This document shows, piece after piece, positions 45,215 through 53,364 of a stretch of 64,000 nt of DNA. The notes under the pieces are model-generated. The model worked only from the letters and a program-made list of their open reading frames with translations, did no database searches and had not been told where the DNA came from. The position numbers and the translations under genes are program-made. This DNA comes from Thermosynechococcaceae cyanobacterium MS004 (lineage in GTDB: Bacteria > Cyanobacteriota > Cyanobacteriia > Thermosynechococcales > Thermosynechococcaceae). The number at the start of each line of letters is the position of its first letter. Position 1 is the first letter of the stretch. Location of the stretch: assembly GCA_022402525.1 (NCBI GenBank), contig JAKRSB010000099.1, forward strand, positions 62,001 through 126,000. The letters are read 5' to 3'.

Positions 45215-45970
45215 ATGAGTTATACCAAAAGTTCAGCAGCGGTAGAGTCTTCTGGCGCGATCGCAGATCCTATGCTGGATATCACGAACCTCAATGTCTA
45301 CTACGGGGAAAGCCATATTCTGCGCAATGTGGACTTTGGGGTGGCCTCTGGCAAGATGGTCTGCCTCATTGGGCGCAACGGCGTGGGCAAAACCACAATG
45401 CTAAAAACCATCATGGGCTTGCTGGCTCCGCGCACTGGCTCCATTCAGTTTAGAGGCGAGTCCATTGTGCGCAAGTCGCCGGATCAGCGGGCGCGGCTGG
45501 GCATTGGCTATGTGCCCCAAGGGCGAGAGGTGATTCCGCGCCTGACCATTAAAGAAAACCTGCTGCTGGGTCTAGAAGCCCTTCCGGGCAAAGGCCAGAA
45601 GAAAGAAATTCCAGAGGAAATTTTTGAACTATTTCCCGTCTTGAAAACCATGCTGTCCCGGATGGGCGGCGACTTGAGCGGTGGGCAGCAGCAGCAGCTT
45701 GCGATCGCCCGTGCCCTGATGGGTCAGCCCAAGCTTTTGGTGCTAGATGAGCCAACGGAAGGCATTCAGCCCTCCATCATTCTGGAAATTGAGGCGGCGG
45801 TAAAGCGCATCATTAAAGAACGGGGCATTTCGGTGTTACTGGTTGAGCAGCATCTGCACTTTGTACGGCAGGCGGACTGGTATTACGCCATGCAAAAAGG
45901 CGGCATTGTGGCTTCTGGCCCAACCCGTGAGCTAAGTCAAGAAATTATTCAAGAGTTTCTGGCTGTTTAG
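45215..45970 (+). CDS. urtE: Urea ABC transporter ATPase UrtE
   Basis: Walker A GRNGVGKTT near residue 46, signature DLSGGQQQQLAIARALM, Walker B LLVLDEPTEGIQPSII and the switch histidine in VLLVEQHLHFV. LNVYYGESHILRNVDFGV is the UrtE-type start of the domain. About 18 extra residues precede it. It pairs with UrtD. A strong terminator about 100 bp downstream closes the operon. Confidence 0.97.
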   Translation: MSYTKSSAAVESSGAIADPMLDITNLNVYYGESHILRNVDFGVASGKMVCLIGRNGVGKTTMLKTIMGLLAPRTGSIQFRGESIVRKSPDQRARLGIGYVPQGREVIPRLTIKENLLLGLEALPGKGQKKEIPEEIFELFPVLKTMLSRMGGDLSGGQQQQLAIARALMGQPKLLVLDEPTEGIQPSIILEIEAAVKRIIKERGISVLLVEQHLHFVRQADWYYAMQKGGIVASGPTRELSQEIIQEFLAV

Positions 45971-45988
45971 GTGCTGCCTAGCCCCAAC

Positions 45989-46033
45989 GAACCCAGTGCC
46001 GAACCTAGTGCTGAACCCAGTGCTGACAGTGCT
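45989..46033. repeat. 12-bp tandem repeat after urtE
   Basis: CAGTGCCGAACC, TAGTGCTGAACC, CAGTGCTGACAG: three to four imperfect copies of a 12-bp unit between the urtE stop and the terminator. Confidence 0.65.
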
Positions 46034-46072
46034 ATGAACTGACTGCCTCAGACAATTCTCCTAACGCTTGAT

Positions 46073-46098
46073 AGCCTCGCCACTGGTGAGGCTTTTTC
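46073..46098 (+). terminator. Rho-independent terminator of urtABCDE
   Basis: AGCCTCGCC, loop ACT, GGTGAGGCT, then TTTTTCTT: a nine-pair stem with one G-T pair and a T-run, 103 bases after the urtE stop. Confidence 0.88.
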
Positions 46099-46129
46099 TT
46101 GTATGTATATCGCTCAAGCATGTCGCTTA

Positions 46130-46283
46130 ACGTGAGTTCGATGATGCACTTGAAGCCCCTCACCCCAAACCCCTCTCCCAAAGGCGAGGGACTTAAGAAG
46201 CTTGATTTTTAATTGCTCCCCTTCTCCCTAGGCAGAAGAAGGCTGGGAGGATGAGGAGCGGTTGCTTTTTGCCGGACTCACGT
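46130..46283. mobile_element. MITE-like element, copy 1 (about 154 bp)
   Basis: Bounded by ACGTGAGTTCG and its near-perfect inverse CGGACTCACGT. The interior matches the second copy at 58961-59116 almost throughout (GCACTTGAAGCCCCTCACC, GGGACTTAAGAAGCTTGATT, TTTTAATTG, GGGAGGATGAG). The flanks CGCTTAA and CGCTCAA resemble a target duplication with one change and a one-base offset. It encodes no protein; open frames inside it are chance. Confidence 0.82.
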
Positions 46284-46641
46284 CGCTCAAGATGTATCTG
46301 CACTGCCCAGAAAACAGGCGATCGCGTTACACAGATTGGGCAGTACGGTTTCAGAAAACTTAACCGACCCTTAATAGATAAAATCTATTTTATTTTGCCT
46401 ATAACAGTGATGAATGCCTGTATCTCCCAAAAAGGGGATGCAGGTATTGCTGCCAACAAAAACGCTTGGATGCCTAAACTGAGTTGATATATGAATTATG
46501 CTGTGGCTAAAATGTCCTAGACAATATTGATACAAAGTGATTCTTTTTGGTTAAAATCTATTATCTAGCATAGAATCTATCTATGTAAAAGATCACATCA
46601 TTTCACCACTATTCCGCAACCGTTCAAGGAACCCACCTATT
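46284..46641. other. Upstream region of the LysR gene
   Basis: About 360 bases without a gene. A HIP1 site lies near 46319. The stretch 46500-46600 is AT-rich and should hold the lysR promoter; no T-N11-A operator was singled out with confidence. Confidence 0.45.
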
Positions 46642-47574
46642 GTGAAGCAGGCTACCCTCCATCAACTGCAAGTTTTTGAAGCGATCGCCAAGCACGGCAG
46701 CTTTACCCGCGCTGCAGAGGAGCTGTACCTCACCCAGCCAACGGTTTCTCAACAGATGAAGCAGCTCACTAAGGCCATTGGAATGCCGCTCTTTGAGCAG
46801 CTTGGCAAAAGGCTCTATCTCACCGAAGCAGGTGAAGAGGTCTTAAAAAGCAGCCGAGATATTTCAGCGCGTTTTGCCGATTTAGAGATGACCCTCGCTA
46901 ACCTGCGCGGCATGAAGCAGGGGAAGCTCCGACTGTCAGCCATTACGACCGCAAAATACTTTGTTCCTCGGCTATTGGGTTCCTTTAGACAGCACTATCC
47001 CGGAATTTCGATTGCCTTTCAGGTCAGCAATCGGCAGCAGGTGCTAGAGCGCCTTGCTCAAAACCTAGACGACCTATACTTTATCGGTCAGCCCCCCGCC
47101 AGTGCAGATATTATTGTCCGCCCCGTGATGGAAAATCCCCTGGTGGTGGTCGCCCCCCACGATCATCCCCTCGCCCAAGAAAAATCGATCTCGCTCCAGC
47201 GTATGGCTGAGGAGCCTTTCATTATGCGGGAGTCTGGCTCTGGGACAAGAATGGCGGTAGAAGGCTTTTTCGCCGAGAACCGCGTTGAGATGAATGTGGT
47301 GATGGAAATTGGCAGCAATGAGGCAATCAAGCAGGCGATCGTGGGGGGGCTTGGCCTATCCGTGCTTTCTCGCCATGCTTTAGCCTTAGAAGGCATCCAC
47401 GGCCCCTTAACGGTTCTCCCAGTGGAAGGATTCCCGCTTCAGCGTCACTGGTATGTGATTTATCCAGACGGTAAGCAGCTCTCGGTGGTGGCCAAGACGT
47501 TCTTAGACTTTTTGTTTTCGGAGGGCCGGCAAATCGCGGAGAAGGCGGATATGGCGTTTGTGACAGGGGAGTGA
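46642..47574 (+). CDS. LysR-family transcriptional regulator (CbbR/CmpR-like)
   Basis: N-terminal winged helix-turn-helix TLHQLQVFEAIAKHGSFTRA plus AEELYLTQPTVSQQMKQL, the wing, and a long linker helix. The effector domain (about residue 90 onwards) begins GKLRLSAITTAKYFVPRLLG, close to CbbR/CmpR/RbcR regulators of carbon-assimilation genes in cyanobacteria and chloroplasts. GTG start. At 310 residues it is full length. The target is unknown; it stands alone, 670 bp after urtE with a terminator between, so it need not regulate urea uptake. Confidence 0.87.
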   Translation: MKQATLHQLQVFEAIAKHGSFTRAAEELYLTQPTVSQQMKQLTKAIGMPLFEQLGKRLYLTEAGEEVLKSSRDISARFADLEMTLANLRGMKQGKLRLSAITTAKYFVPRLLGSFRQHYPGISIAFQVSNRQQVLERLAQNLDDLYFIGQPPASADIIVRPVMENPLVVVAPHDHPLAQEKSISLQRMAEEPFIMRESGSGTRMAVEGFFAENRVEMNVVMEIGSNEAIKQAIVGGLGLSVLSRHALALEGIHGPLTVLPVEGFPLQRHWYVIYPDGKQLSVVAKTFLDFLFSEGRQIAEKADMAFVTGE

Positions 47575-47906
47575 CAAGGGAGTGACCGCTGAAACTACAG
47601 CAGTTTGACTTATGCCCGCTAAGATAAGTTATGGGAGACAGCGAATGAATAAGTCCTGCGGGCAGGCTACGCCAACGCGCCTACAAGACCAACGGGTCTA
47701 CAAGAACAACGGGTCTACAAGATCAAAGTCTGCCGATGCAGACTAAATACATCAACGGCTCCAGCAGTTCGCCTGTGCGGATTTCGTTCTTGGAGCTGCG
47801 GTTTCAATCGCCAAGCGAAAAGCTTTGTCAGAAAGATACCAGTCAATCAGGCCGTTTTCTCTTGCAAGAATGGGTTCTCAATCGTTAATGTTTTGGGTGA
47901 TTTGTA
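47575..47906. other. Intergenic region with tandem and dispersed repeats
   Basis: Positions 47681-47730 hold three copies of a 17-bp unit (CTACAAGACCAACGGGT and variants). 47795-47829 is the inverted partner of the repeat at 39888-39923. No gene is seen. The promoter of the following small transporter gene is presumably in the last 60 bases. Confidence 0.65.
47795..47829 (-). repeat. Dispersed ~35-bp repeat, copy 2
   Basis: Reads GCTGCGGTTTCAATCGCCAA on the plus strand, the inverse of the copy at 39888-39923 with a few changes. Confidence 0.65.
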
Positions 47907-48188
47907 ATGGATTGGAAACTCCTTGGACTCAGCTTTGTGATGGTTTTTGTCGCGGAGCTGGGCGATAAAAGCCAGCTTGCCGCCATTAGTCTAAGTGGAC
48001 AGTGTCAAAATCCAAAGGCAATTTTTTTAGGATCTGCGACAGCCCTGATTTTTGCCAGCTTTCTGGGCGTGCTGCTGGGGGAAGGGGTGGCGCAGGTGTT
48101 CCCGACCCATATTTTGAAAGCGATCGCCGCGATCGGGTTTGCAGGGATGGGGCTAGGGTTACTCTGGCCAGCACAGTCTGCTTCGTAG
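47907..48188 (+). CDS. GDT1/UPF0016 family half-size transporter
   Basis: A 93-residue membrane protein with three helices. The family motif E-x-G-D-K-(S/T) appears as FVAELGDKSQLAAISLSGQ near residue 17. GDT1/TMEM165/Mnx proteins carry two such motifs and export Mn2+ or Ca2+ in exchange for protons; small cyanobacterial forms work as pairs of single-domain subunits. Only one half is encoded here; the sequence after the stop shows no second motif. It may dimerise or pair with a gene elsewhere. A terminator lies 100 bp downstream. Confidence 0.87.
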   Translation: MDWKLLGLSFVMVFVAELGDKSQLAAISLSGQCQNPKAIFLGSATALIFASFLGVLLGEGVAQVFPTHILKAIAAIGFAGMGLGLLWPAQSAS

Positions 48189-48289
48189 GGCTGTCAGCGG
48201 TGGTGACAATCAAAAAAGTGTCACTTCTCAAAAGAAACAGCCGCTGTAGGGGGATTACTTTAGATGTAGTGAGGAGTGATTCAGATAAG

Positions 48290-48334
48290 AAGCTCTTGAG
48301 GTCGAAACACGGAAAGACTCTCAAGAGCTTTTTC
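48290..48334 (+). terminator. Rho-independent terminator after the GDT1-family gene
   Basis: AAGCTCTTGAG at 48290-48300 pairs exactly with CTCAAGAGCTT at 48320-48330 and is followed by TTTC. The loop is 19 bases. It ends the plus-strand transcript. Confidence 0.82.
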
Positions 48335-48459
48335 TTTGCTCATTTTCTTGAACCGAAAGATAACTTCCTGACAGGTCGCGCTCAACACACTGTTGCTGAA
48401 AGCGTTTTTTTGCGGAATGGGTTCGGAACAGTTGCCTAAGCTGAAAGCTAGGGTGAACC

Positions 48460-49557
48460 TCACAGCGAAATGAAGAGATACCCGTCCTGGAACTTTGCAC
48501 CCTTGACGCTTTGACCTTTGAGTTCGGGCGGTAAAAGTAAATTCCGCCGCTGATCGCCAGCGGCAATGGTGAGTTCTGGGCCAGACTGGGTAAGCTGCAC
48601 CTGATTTTTGGCAACGCCTGGTAAAAACAGCTTGACCTGCCGCTGCGTTACATCCACCGTCAGGGGCTTTGGTGCTTGCTGTGCTTCTTGTTTGAAATTG
48701 GGTAAGCCCTCCATAAGCGATCGCCAGTCACCCTCATCCCGATGGGGCAGCACATGGAGCGGTAGGGGCGAAAACTGGGCGTGGAAGTCGCTGAGGCTAG
48801 TGGCATTACTCACCAGGCATCCGCCCACGGTTAAATTGATCTGCTGGGCACTCCCCCAGAGGGTCTGTGCGGCTTTGAGCGCCACCGGGTCTATGGTCGT
48901 CACCAGATAGGCCGCTACCCGCGATGGGTCTGCGATCGCCTGTTGACCCTGGCCTAAAATATCGTTAGCCTGCGAAAAGGGCTGGGAGAAATTGCCGCTC
49001 ATCCAGTCGGCGTTATTGAGGACGGTAGCGGCTACGGGCTGTAAAAAAGGCGATATTGCTCGTCCCAGATCGGATTCAGCAAAGACTTCACGGAAGCGGC
49101 GCAGATACCAGCTCAACACCTCTGGTAGTCCAAACATCCGCAGGGTTGCAGCGCTGCTCTGGCCGTCATAGACAATCACGTCATAGCGTCCACTGGCATC
49201 GAGTGCCTTCAGGGTATAGAGCGCCAGCGCCGAATCCATGCCGGGTAAAACACCTAGCTCTTGGCCAAAAACTGACTTAAAAAACGGCGTGCGAAGATAC
49301 TGCGCCTCTAGCTGCTTAACCTCATCCCAGCTTTGCTCTAGCAGGTAGGACGTAGACAGGACTGCCGCCCAAAGGCTGGAGGAAATTTCGCGCGGCTCTG
49401 AGGCTAGACCCGTCTCGCCCAGCAAAATGCCTAGACCCTCATCCTGCCCCAGCAGCAATACTCGCTGTCCTTGCGCTGCATAGGACTTTGCAGCGGCGAT
49501 CGCAGCGGTGGTTTTCCCTGTACCGCCCTTGCCCAAAAATGTCAGGATAAACGCCAT
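48460..49557 (-). CDS. Get3d-type ArsA/GET3 ATPase with C-terminal alpha-crystallin domain
   Basis: The P-loop is deviant Walker A GKGGTGKTTAAIAAA (residues 8-22), with QDEGLGILLG after it, VIVYDGQSSAATLRMFGLP in the switch II region and LVTTIDPVALKAAQTLW further on. The last 70 residues (LTVDVTQRQVKLFLPGVAKN, then PELTIAAGDQRRNLLLP) form a small heat-shock/alpha-crystallin-like beta-sandwich. This fusion defines Get3d, a GET3 branch of cyanobacteria and chloroplasts. Its client is not established. The usual GET3 zinc CxxC is absent. It is transcribed towards the GDT1-family gene. Confidence 0.85.
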   Translation of the reverse strand: MAFILTFLGKGGTGKTTAAIAAAKSYAAQGQRVLLLGQDEGLGILLGETGLASEPREISSSLWAAVLSTSYLLEQSWDEVKQLEAQYLRTPFFKSVFGQELGVLPGMDSALALYTLKALDASGRYDVIVYDGQSSAATLRMFGLPEVLSWYLRRFREVFAESDLGRAISPFLQPVAATVLNNADWMSGNFSQPFSQANDILGQGQQAIADPSRVAAYLVTTIDPVALKAAQTLWGSAQQINLTVGGCLVSNATSLSDFHAQFSPLPLHVLPHRDEGDWRSLMEGLPNFKQEAQQAPKPLTVDVTQRQVKLFLPGVAKNQVQLTQSGPELTIAAGDQRRNLLLPPELKGQSVKGAKFQDGYLFISL

Positions 49558-49584
49558 GCAAAATTCCTATAGGACAAGTTCATC

Positions 49585-49640
49585 GCAAGCCAGTTCGTTA
49601 CGAGCCAGTTCGTTACGAGCCAGTCCAGCACGAGTCAATA
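49585..49640. repeat. 15-bp tandem repeat
   Basis: CGAGCCAGTTCGTTA occurs about three times with changes between the divergent-side end of Get3d and petP. Confidence 0.65.
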
Positions 49641-49693
49641 CTTTACAAGTTTTGAAAGAGCTAGTCTCGCTGATTGAATCGGCCATCAGTCTG

Positions 49694-49888
49694 CTACTGG
49701 ACTGGCTCTAGCTCATCCTCAAAAAACCAGGACTGAACGTGGTCGTCAAACTTTACGATTACGCCAACGCCACTGCCATCGGTCATTTTGTAGCCTTGGA
49801 TGGTTCCCACCTTACCCAGCACTTGACTGATATCGTCCGACACGCGATCGCGTATCCGGCAGAGGCGAACCTTTTGACCGACTTCCAT
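49694..49888 (-). CDS. petP: Cytochrome b6f subunit PetP
   Basis: A 64-residue soluble protein: MEVGQKVRLCRIRDRVSDDI, KVGTIQGYKMTDGSGVGVIV and KFDDHVQSWFFEDELEPV. This is the DUF2862 family, of which Synechocystis Ssr2998 (PetP) is a peripheral subunit on the cytoplasmic face of the b6f complex. It has an SH3-like small beta-barrel fold. It is complete, with an ATG start, and appears to be a single-gene unit upstream of and divergent from the mannosidase gene. Confidence 0.8.
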   Translation of the reverse strand: MEVGQKVRLCRIRDRVSDDISQVLGKVGTIQGYKMTDGSGVGVIVKFDDHVQSWFFEDELEPVQ

Positions 49889-50059
49889 GATAATTGCCCT
49901 TCTCCGACAAGGTAGACCAAACCACAGTTTATCAGGGTTGTTGCAACTTCCGGTAATGGCAAGGGAAGGAGATTTCCCCCTTTTCTTCTCTAGTAAACAG
50001 ATCGAGAGGCAGGACGATTTGAGGGTTTAGTTTGATAGGGTGAGGAAGCAATCCACAAG

Positions 50060-53000
50060 ATGAAATGGCGCAGTTCTATGGGTGATGGCACTGAGACTCC
50101 AAGGACAGAAACCCTAACGACAGAAGCTCTAATGACAGAGTCCCGAACGACACAGACTCTGATCATTGAAAAGGCGATCGCGCGTCTGCGTCAGCTCACC
50201 CAGCAAGATCGCCAAGCCCTCTGGCGCGTCAGCTTGGGCAACGGAGAGGCTGCATCTCAATGCGATCCATCGCAGTGGGATGCCTGGCCGCTGGCGACGC
50301 TGAATGAGCGCCAGCATATTGCTTGGCCAGCAGGTCAGCAGGTGCTGTGGCTGGGTCAAGTCATTACGCTGCCGGACGCTCTGGTAGATTATCCCTTGGC
50401 AGGATCGACGGCCAGACTGTCCCTAACCTGGTGGGCAGAGCAGGCTCAGGTCTACGTCAACGGTCAGCTTGTCCAAGAAGGTGACTTATTTGATACCTCA
50501 GCGCGTATCCTTTTGGCAGAGGCGCTTGAGCCAGGAAAAACGCTTGCGATCGCGATTCGGTTGGTGAGTCCGGCTCATGATGCGGGCGCACTGGTGCGAT
50601 CGCGCTTGCTCTGCGAGTTTTTGCCCAGGGAGACTTCGAGTCTTCAGCGGATAGATCCAGGGATGCTGGCCGATGAGCTAGAAGTATTGCTGACCTATGT
50701 TGGGGCGTTTCGACCAGAAGACTTAGACGCTATGGCCCAAGCTGCCCAAGCGATTCAGTGGGAGTGTAGCGATTTAGCCGCGTTCAACGCCAGCCTCTGG
50801 GCCTTTGCACAGCATTTAATGAACTGGAGTGACTGGCTCAAGGGGCGCAGCATCCATTGGGTCGGCCATGCGCACCTAGATCTGGCTTGGCTCTGGCCAG
50901 TGGCGGAGACTTGGGTTGCAGCAGAGCGCACGTTTCAGTCCGTGCTGACGTTGCAAAGAGACTTTGATGAACTGAATTTTTGCCACTCAACCCCAGCTCT
51001 CTACGCCTGGATTGAGCAGCACCGACCTTCACTCTTTGCACAAATTCAGCAGCGCGTGGCAGAAGGGCGCTGGGAAGTGGCGGCGGGGATGTGGGTGGAG
51101 CCAGAGCTGAATCTGATTAGCGGCGAGTCGATGGTGCGCCAAGTGCTCTACGGCCAGCGCTACACCCAGGAACGCTTTGGGCAGATCAGCCGAGTGGTGT
51201 GGCTCCCCGATAGCTTTGGCTTCTGTACGCAGATCCCTCAAATCTTGCGGCAGGGCGGGATTGAGTATTTCTTGACCCAAAAACTGCGCTGGAATGATAC
51301 CACTCAGTTCCCCCATGAGGCGTTTTGGTGGCAGGCTCCCGATGGCACCCGCATTTTTAGCATCATGACGCCTCCGATTGGGGAGTCTATTGATCCGGTC
51401 AAGATGGGGCAACACGCCCAAGGGTGGGAAGCACAAACGCTCTGCCCCGATAGCCTTTGGCTGCCTGGGGTGGGCGACCACGGGGGTGGCCCGACGCGGG
51501 ATATGCTGGAGGTTGGACGGAGGTTGGGGCGATCGCAGCTCCTTCCCGCCCTGAAATCCAGCACCCTCACTGCATTCTGTCAGCAGACCCAAGCCAAACT
51601 CCAGCAGGCTCCTGAATTGATTCCGGTCTGGGAAGACGAGCTATACCTGGAGTTCCATCGGGGTTGCTATACCTCCCATGCAGATCAGAAGCGCTACAAC
51701 CGCCGCTGCGAGCATTGGCTAACAGAGGCCGAACTATTTTCGGCGATCGCCACTCTCATCGCTCAGACTCCCTATCCCAAGGAAGCATTGGAAACGGCCT
51801 GGAAGAAAGTTTTGTTCAACCAGTTCCACGATATTTTGCCTGGATCGTCTATTCCTGAAGTGTTTGTAGATGCCGATCAGGACTGGGAATTCGCGCAACA
51901 AACGGCACTGGATTTGAGAGAGCAGGCGCTAGAGGCGATCGCCGCCCAAGTCAAGCTGCCCGCGCCGCCGCGCCCGAACGCTGTGCCTGTGATTGTTTAT
52001 AACTCACTCAACTGGGAGCGATCTGAGGTGGTTGCCTGGACAATGCCCCCAGAGGTTTCAGGAGATTGTGAGCTGATGGATGCTTCTGAAATGCCTATTC
52101 CAGTGCATTATGACGGGCAGACTCACGCGTTGTCTTTCTTTGCTACCGTGCCTTCTTTGGGTTATCAGGTCTTCTGGTGCTGCCCTGGTGCTGCTCCTAC
52201 TGCTCCTACCATTAACGAGTTGCCCCAGCACTGGCGTTTAGAAAATGATCGCCTGCGGGTTGAAATATGCCCTGAGACTGGAAATATTCGGTCGATTCGC
52301 GATCGCCAAGCCCAGCGGGAGGTTTTGGCAGCACCGGGCAACGTGCTGCAATTTTTCCAAGACCAGGGCCAATACTGGGACGCCTGGAATATTGACCCAG
52401 CCTACGCCCAGCACCCTCTAGAGGCCGCCACCCTTGTTTCAATTCGCTGGGTGAGCCAGAACCCAATTCAGCAGCGTATTCAGGTTGTGCGGCACTGGCG
52501 CAGCTCGCAGTTTGTGCAGGACTACGTTTTAGACCTGCATGCACCCTGCCTCAAGATCGAAACCCAGGCCAACTGGCAAGAAACCCATGTGCTGGTCAAA
52601 GCGGCCTTCCCTACCCCATTTTCGGCTGACCACGCCACCTATGAAGTACCCTGTGGTGCCATCCAGCGCCCCACGTTGCCCAACCCAGAGCTTTCTCAAG
52701 CTCAGCAGGCTAAATGGGAAGTCTCTGCCCTCCACTGGGCTGACCTTACCGCATCTGGTGCGGATGACAGCACCTACGGCCTTAGCCTGCTCAATGACTG
52801 TAAGTATGGCTATGATGCTCAGCCTAACTGCCTGCGGCTAACGCTCTTGCGGAGTCCAATTTGGCCAGACCCAGACTGCGATCGCGCTCAGCATACCTTC
52901 ACCTATGCTGTTTATCCCCATTCCGGCTGCTGGCAAGATGCCCAGACCGTTCAGTGGGGTTATGGCCTCAACCGTCCCCTGCTTGCACGCGCCTTGGATC

Positions 53001-53281
53001 AGCAGCCTAGCCCAACGCCAGAGAACCCCTTGAGGGGCGATCGCCATAGCTTTCTGAGTACCCCAGATCATAATCTGGTGCTCATGGCGCTGAAGCAGGA
53101 AGAATCTTCTGAGCAAGCCTGGATTCTGCGCTTTTATGAGAGTGTAGGGCAACCTGCCAGCGGAACCTTTGAAACTACCCTGCCCATTCAGTATCAAACC
53201 CGCACCGATGGCCTAGAGCAGCCCACTGACCTAGCCCTTGGCGTCACGCCCTGGCAAATCCAATCCCAGCGGTGGTCTTGA
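50060..53281 (+). CDS. Alpha-mannosidase, glycoside hydrolase family 38
   Basis: Catalytic domain with WVGHAHLDLAWLWPVAETW (zinc ligands H and D, near residue 272), VVWLPDSFGFCTQIPQIL carrying the nucleophile aspartate, GVGDHGGGPTRDML and FNQFHDILPGSSIPEVF with the further zinc histidine. The C-terminal beta domains of GH38 follow (ENDRLRVEICPETGNIRSIR). Large size (1073 residues), no signal peptide: a cytosolic enzyme like class II catabolic mannosidases. The first 30 residues are a threonine-rich repeat, so a start further downstream is possible. It probably degrades mannosides for reuse. Confidence 0.93.
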   Translation: MKWRSSMGDGTETPRTETLTTEALMTESRTTQTLIIEKAIARLRQLTQQDRQALWRVSLGNGEAASQCDPSQWDAWPLATLNERQHIAWPAGQQVLWLGQVITLPDALVDYPLAGSTARLSLTWWAEQAQVYVNGQLVQEGDLFDTSARILLAEALEPGKTLAIAIRLVSPAHDAGALVRSRLLCEFLPRETSSLQRIDPGMLADELEVLLTYVGAFRPEDLDAMAQAAQAIQWECSDLAAFNASLWAFAQHLMNWSDWLKGRSIHWVGHAHLDLAWLWPVAETWVAAERTFQSVLTLQRDFDELNFCHSTPALYAWIEQHRPSLFAQIQQRVAEGRWEVAAGMWVEPELNLISGESMVRQVLYGQRYTQERFGQISRVVWLPDSFGFCTQIPQILRQGGIEYFLTQKLRWNDTTQFPHEAFWWQAPDGTRIFSIMTPPIGESIDPVKMGQHAQGWEAQTLCPDSLWLPGVGDHGGGPTRDMLEVGRRLGRSQLLPALKSSTLTAFCQQTQAKLQQAPELIPVWEDELYLEFHRGCYTSHADQKRYNRRCEHWLTEAELFSAIATLIAQTPYPKEALETAWKKVLFNQFHDILPGSSIPEVFVDADQDWEFAQQTALDLREQALEAIAAQVKLPAPPRPNAVPVIVYNSLNWERSEVVAWTMPPEVSGDCELMDASEMPIPVHYDGQTHALSFFATVPSLGYQVFWCCPGAAPTAPTINELPQHWRLENDRLRVEICPETGNIRSIRDRQAQREVLAAPGNVLQFFQDQGQYWDAWNIDPAYAQHPLEAATLVSIRWVSQNPIQQRIQVVRHWRSSQFVQDYVLDLHAPCLKIETQANWQETHVLVKAAFPTPFSADHATYEVPCGAIQRPTLPNPELSQAQQAKWEVSALHWADLTASGADDSTYGLSLLNDCKYGYDAQPNCLRLTLLRSPIWPDPDCDRAQHTFTYAVYPHSGCWQDAQTVQWGYGLNRPLLARALDQQPSPTPENPLRGDRHSFLSTPDHNLVLMALKQEESSEQAWILRFYESVGQPASGTFETTLPIQYQTRTDGLEQPTDLALGVTPWQIQSQRWS

Positions 53282-53320
53282 CATGAGTGATGAGATTAGC
53301 GGCCCATACAACAATCAGCG

Positions 53321-53364
53321 CTAGTCTGTGACCACTAATCTGTGAGCACTAGTCTGTGAGCACT
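53321..53364. repeat. 16-bp tandem repeat overlapping the kinase stop codon
   Basis: CTAGTCTGTGAGCACT-like units occur three times (53321-53364). The unit spans the 3' end of the histidine kinase, so the last codons (VSAHRLVLTD) are repeat-encoded. Confidence 0.7.

Noticed and set aside
46251-46487. 78-codon frame upstream of lysR
   Set aside because: Its start lies inside the MITE-like element and the product shows no fold or motif.
48002-48439. 145-codon frame overlapping the GDT1-family gene
   Set aside because: It is a shadow of the transporter in another frame and runs through the terminator hairpin.
51029-51592. 187-codon minus-strand frame inside the mannosidase gene
   Set aside because: Antisense shadow of a highly conserved GH38 catalytic region.
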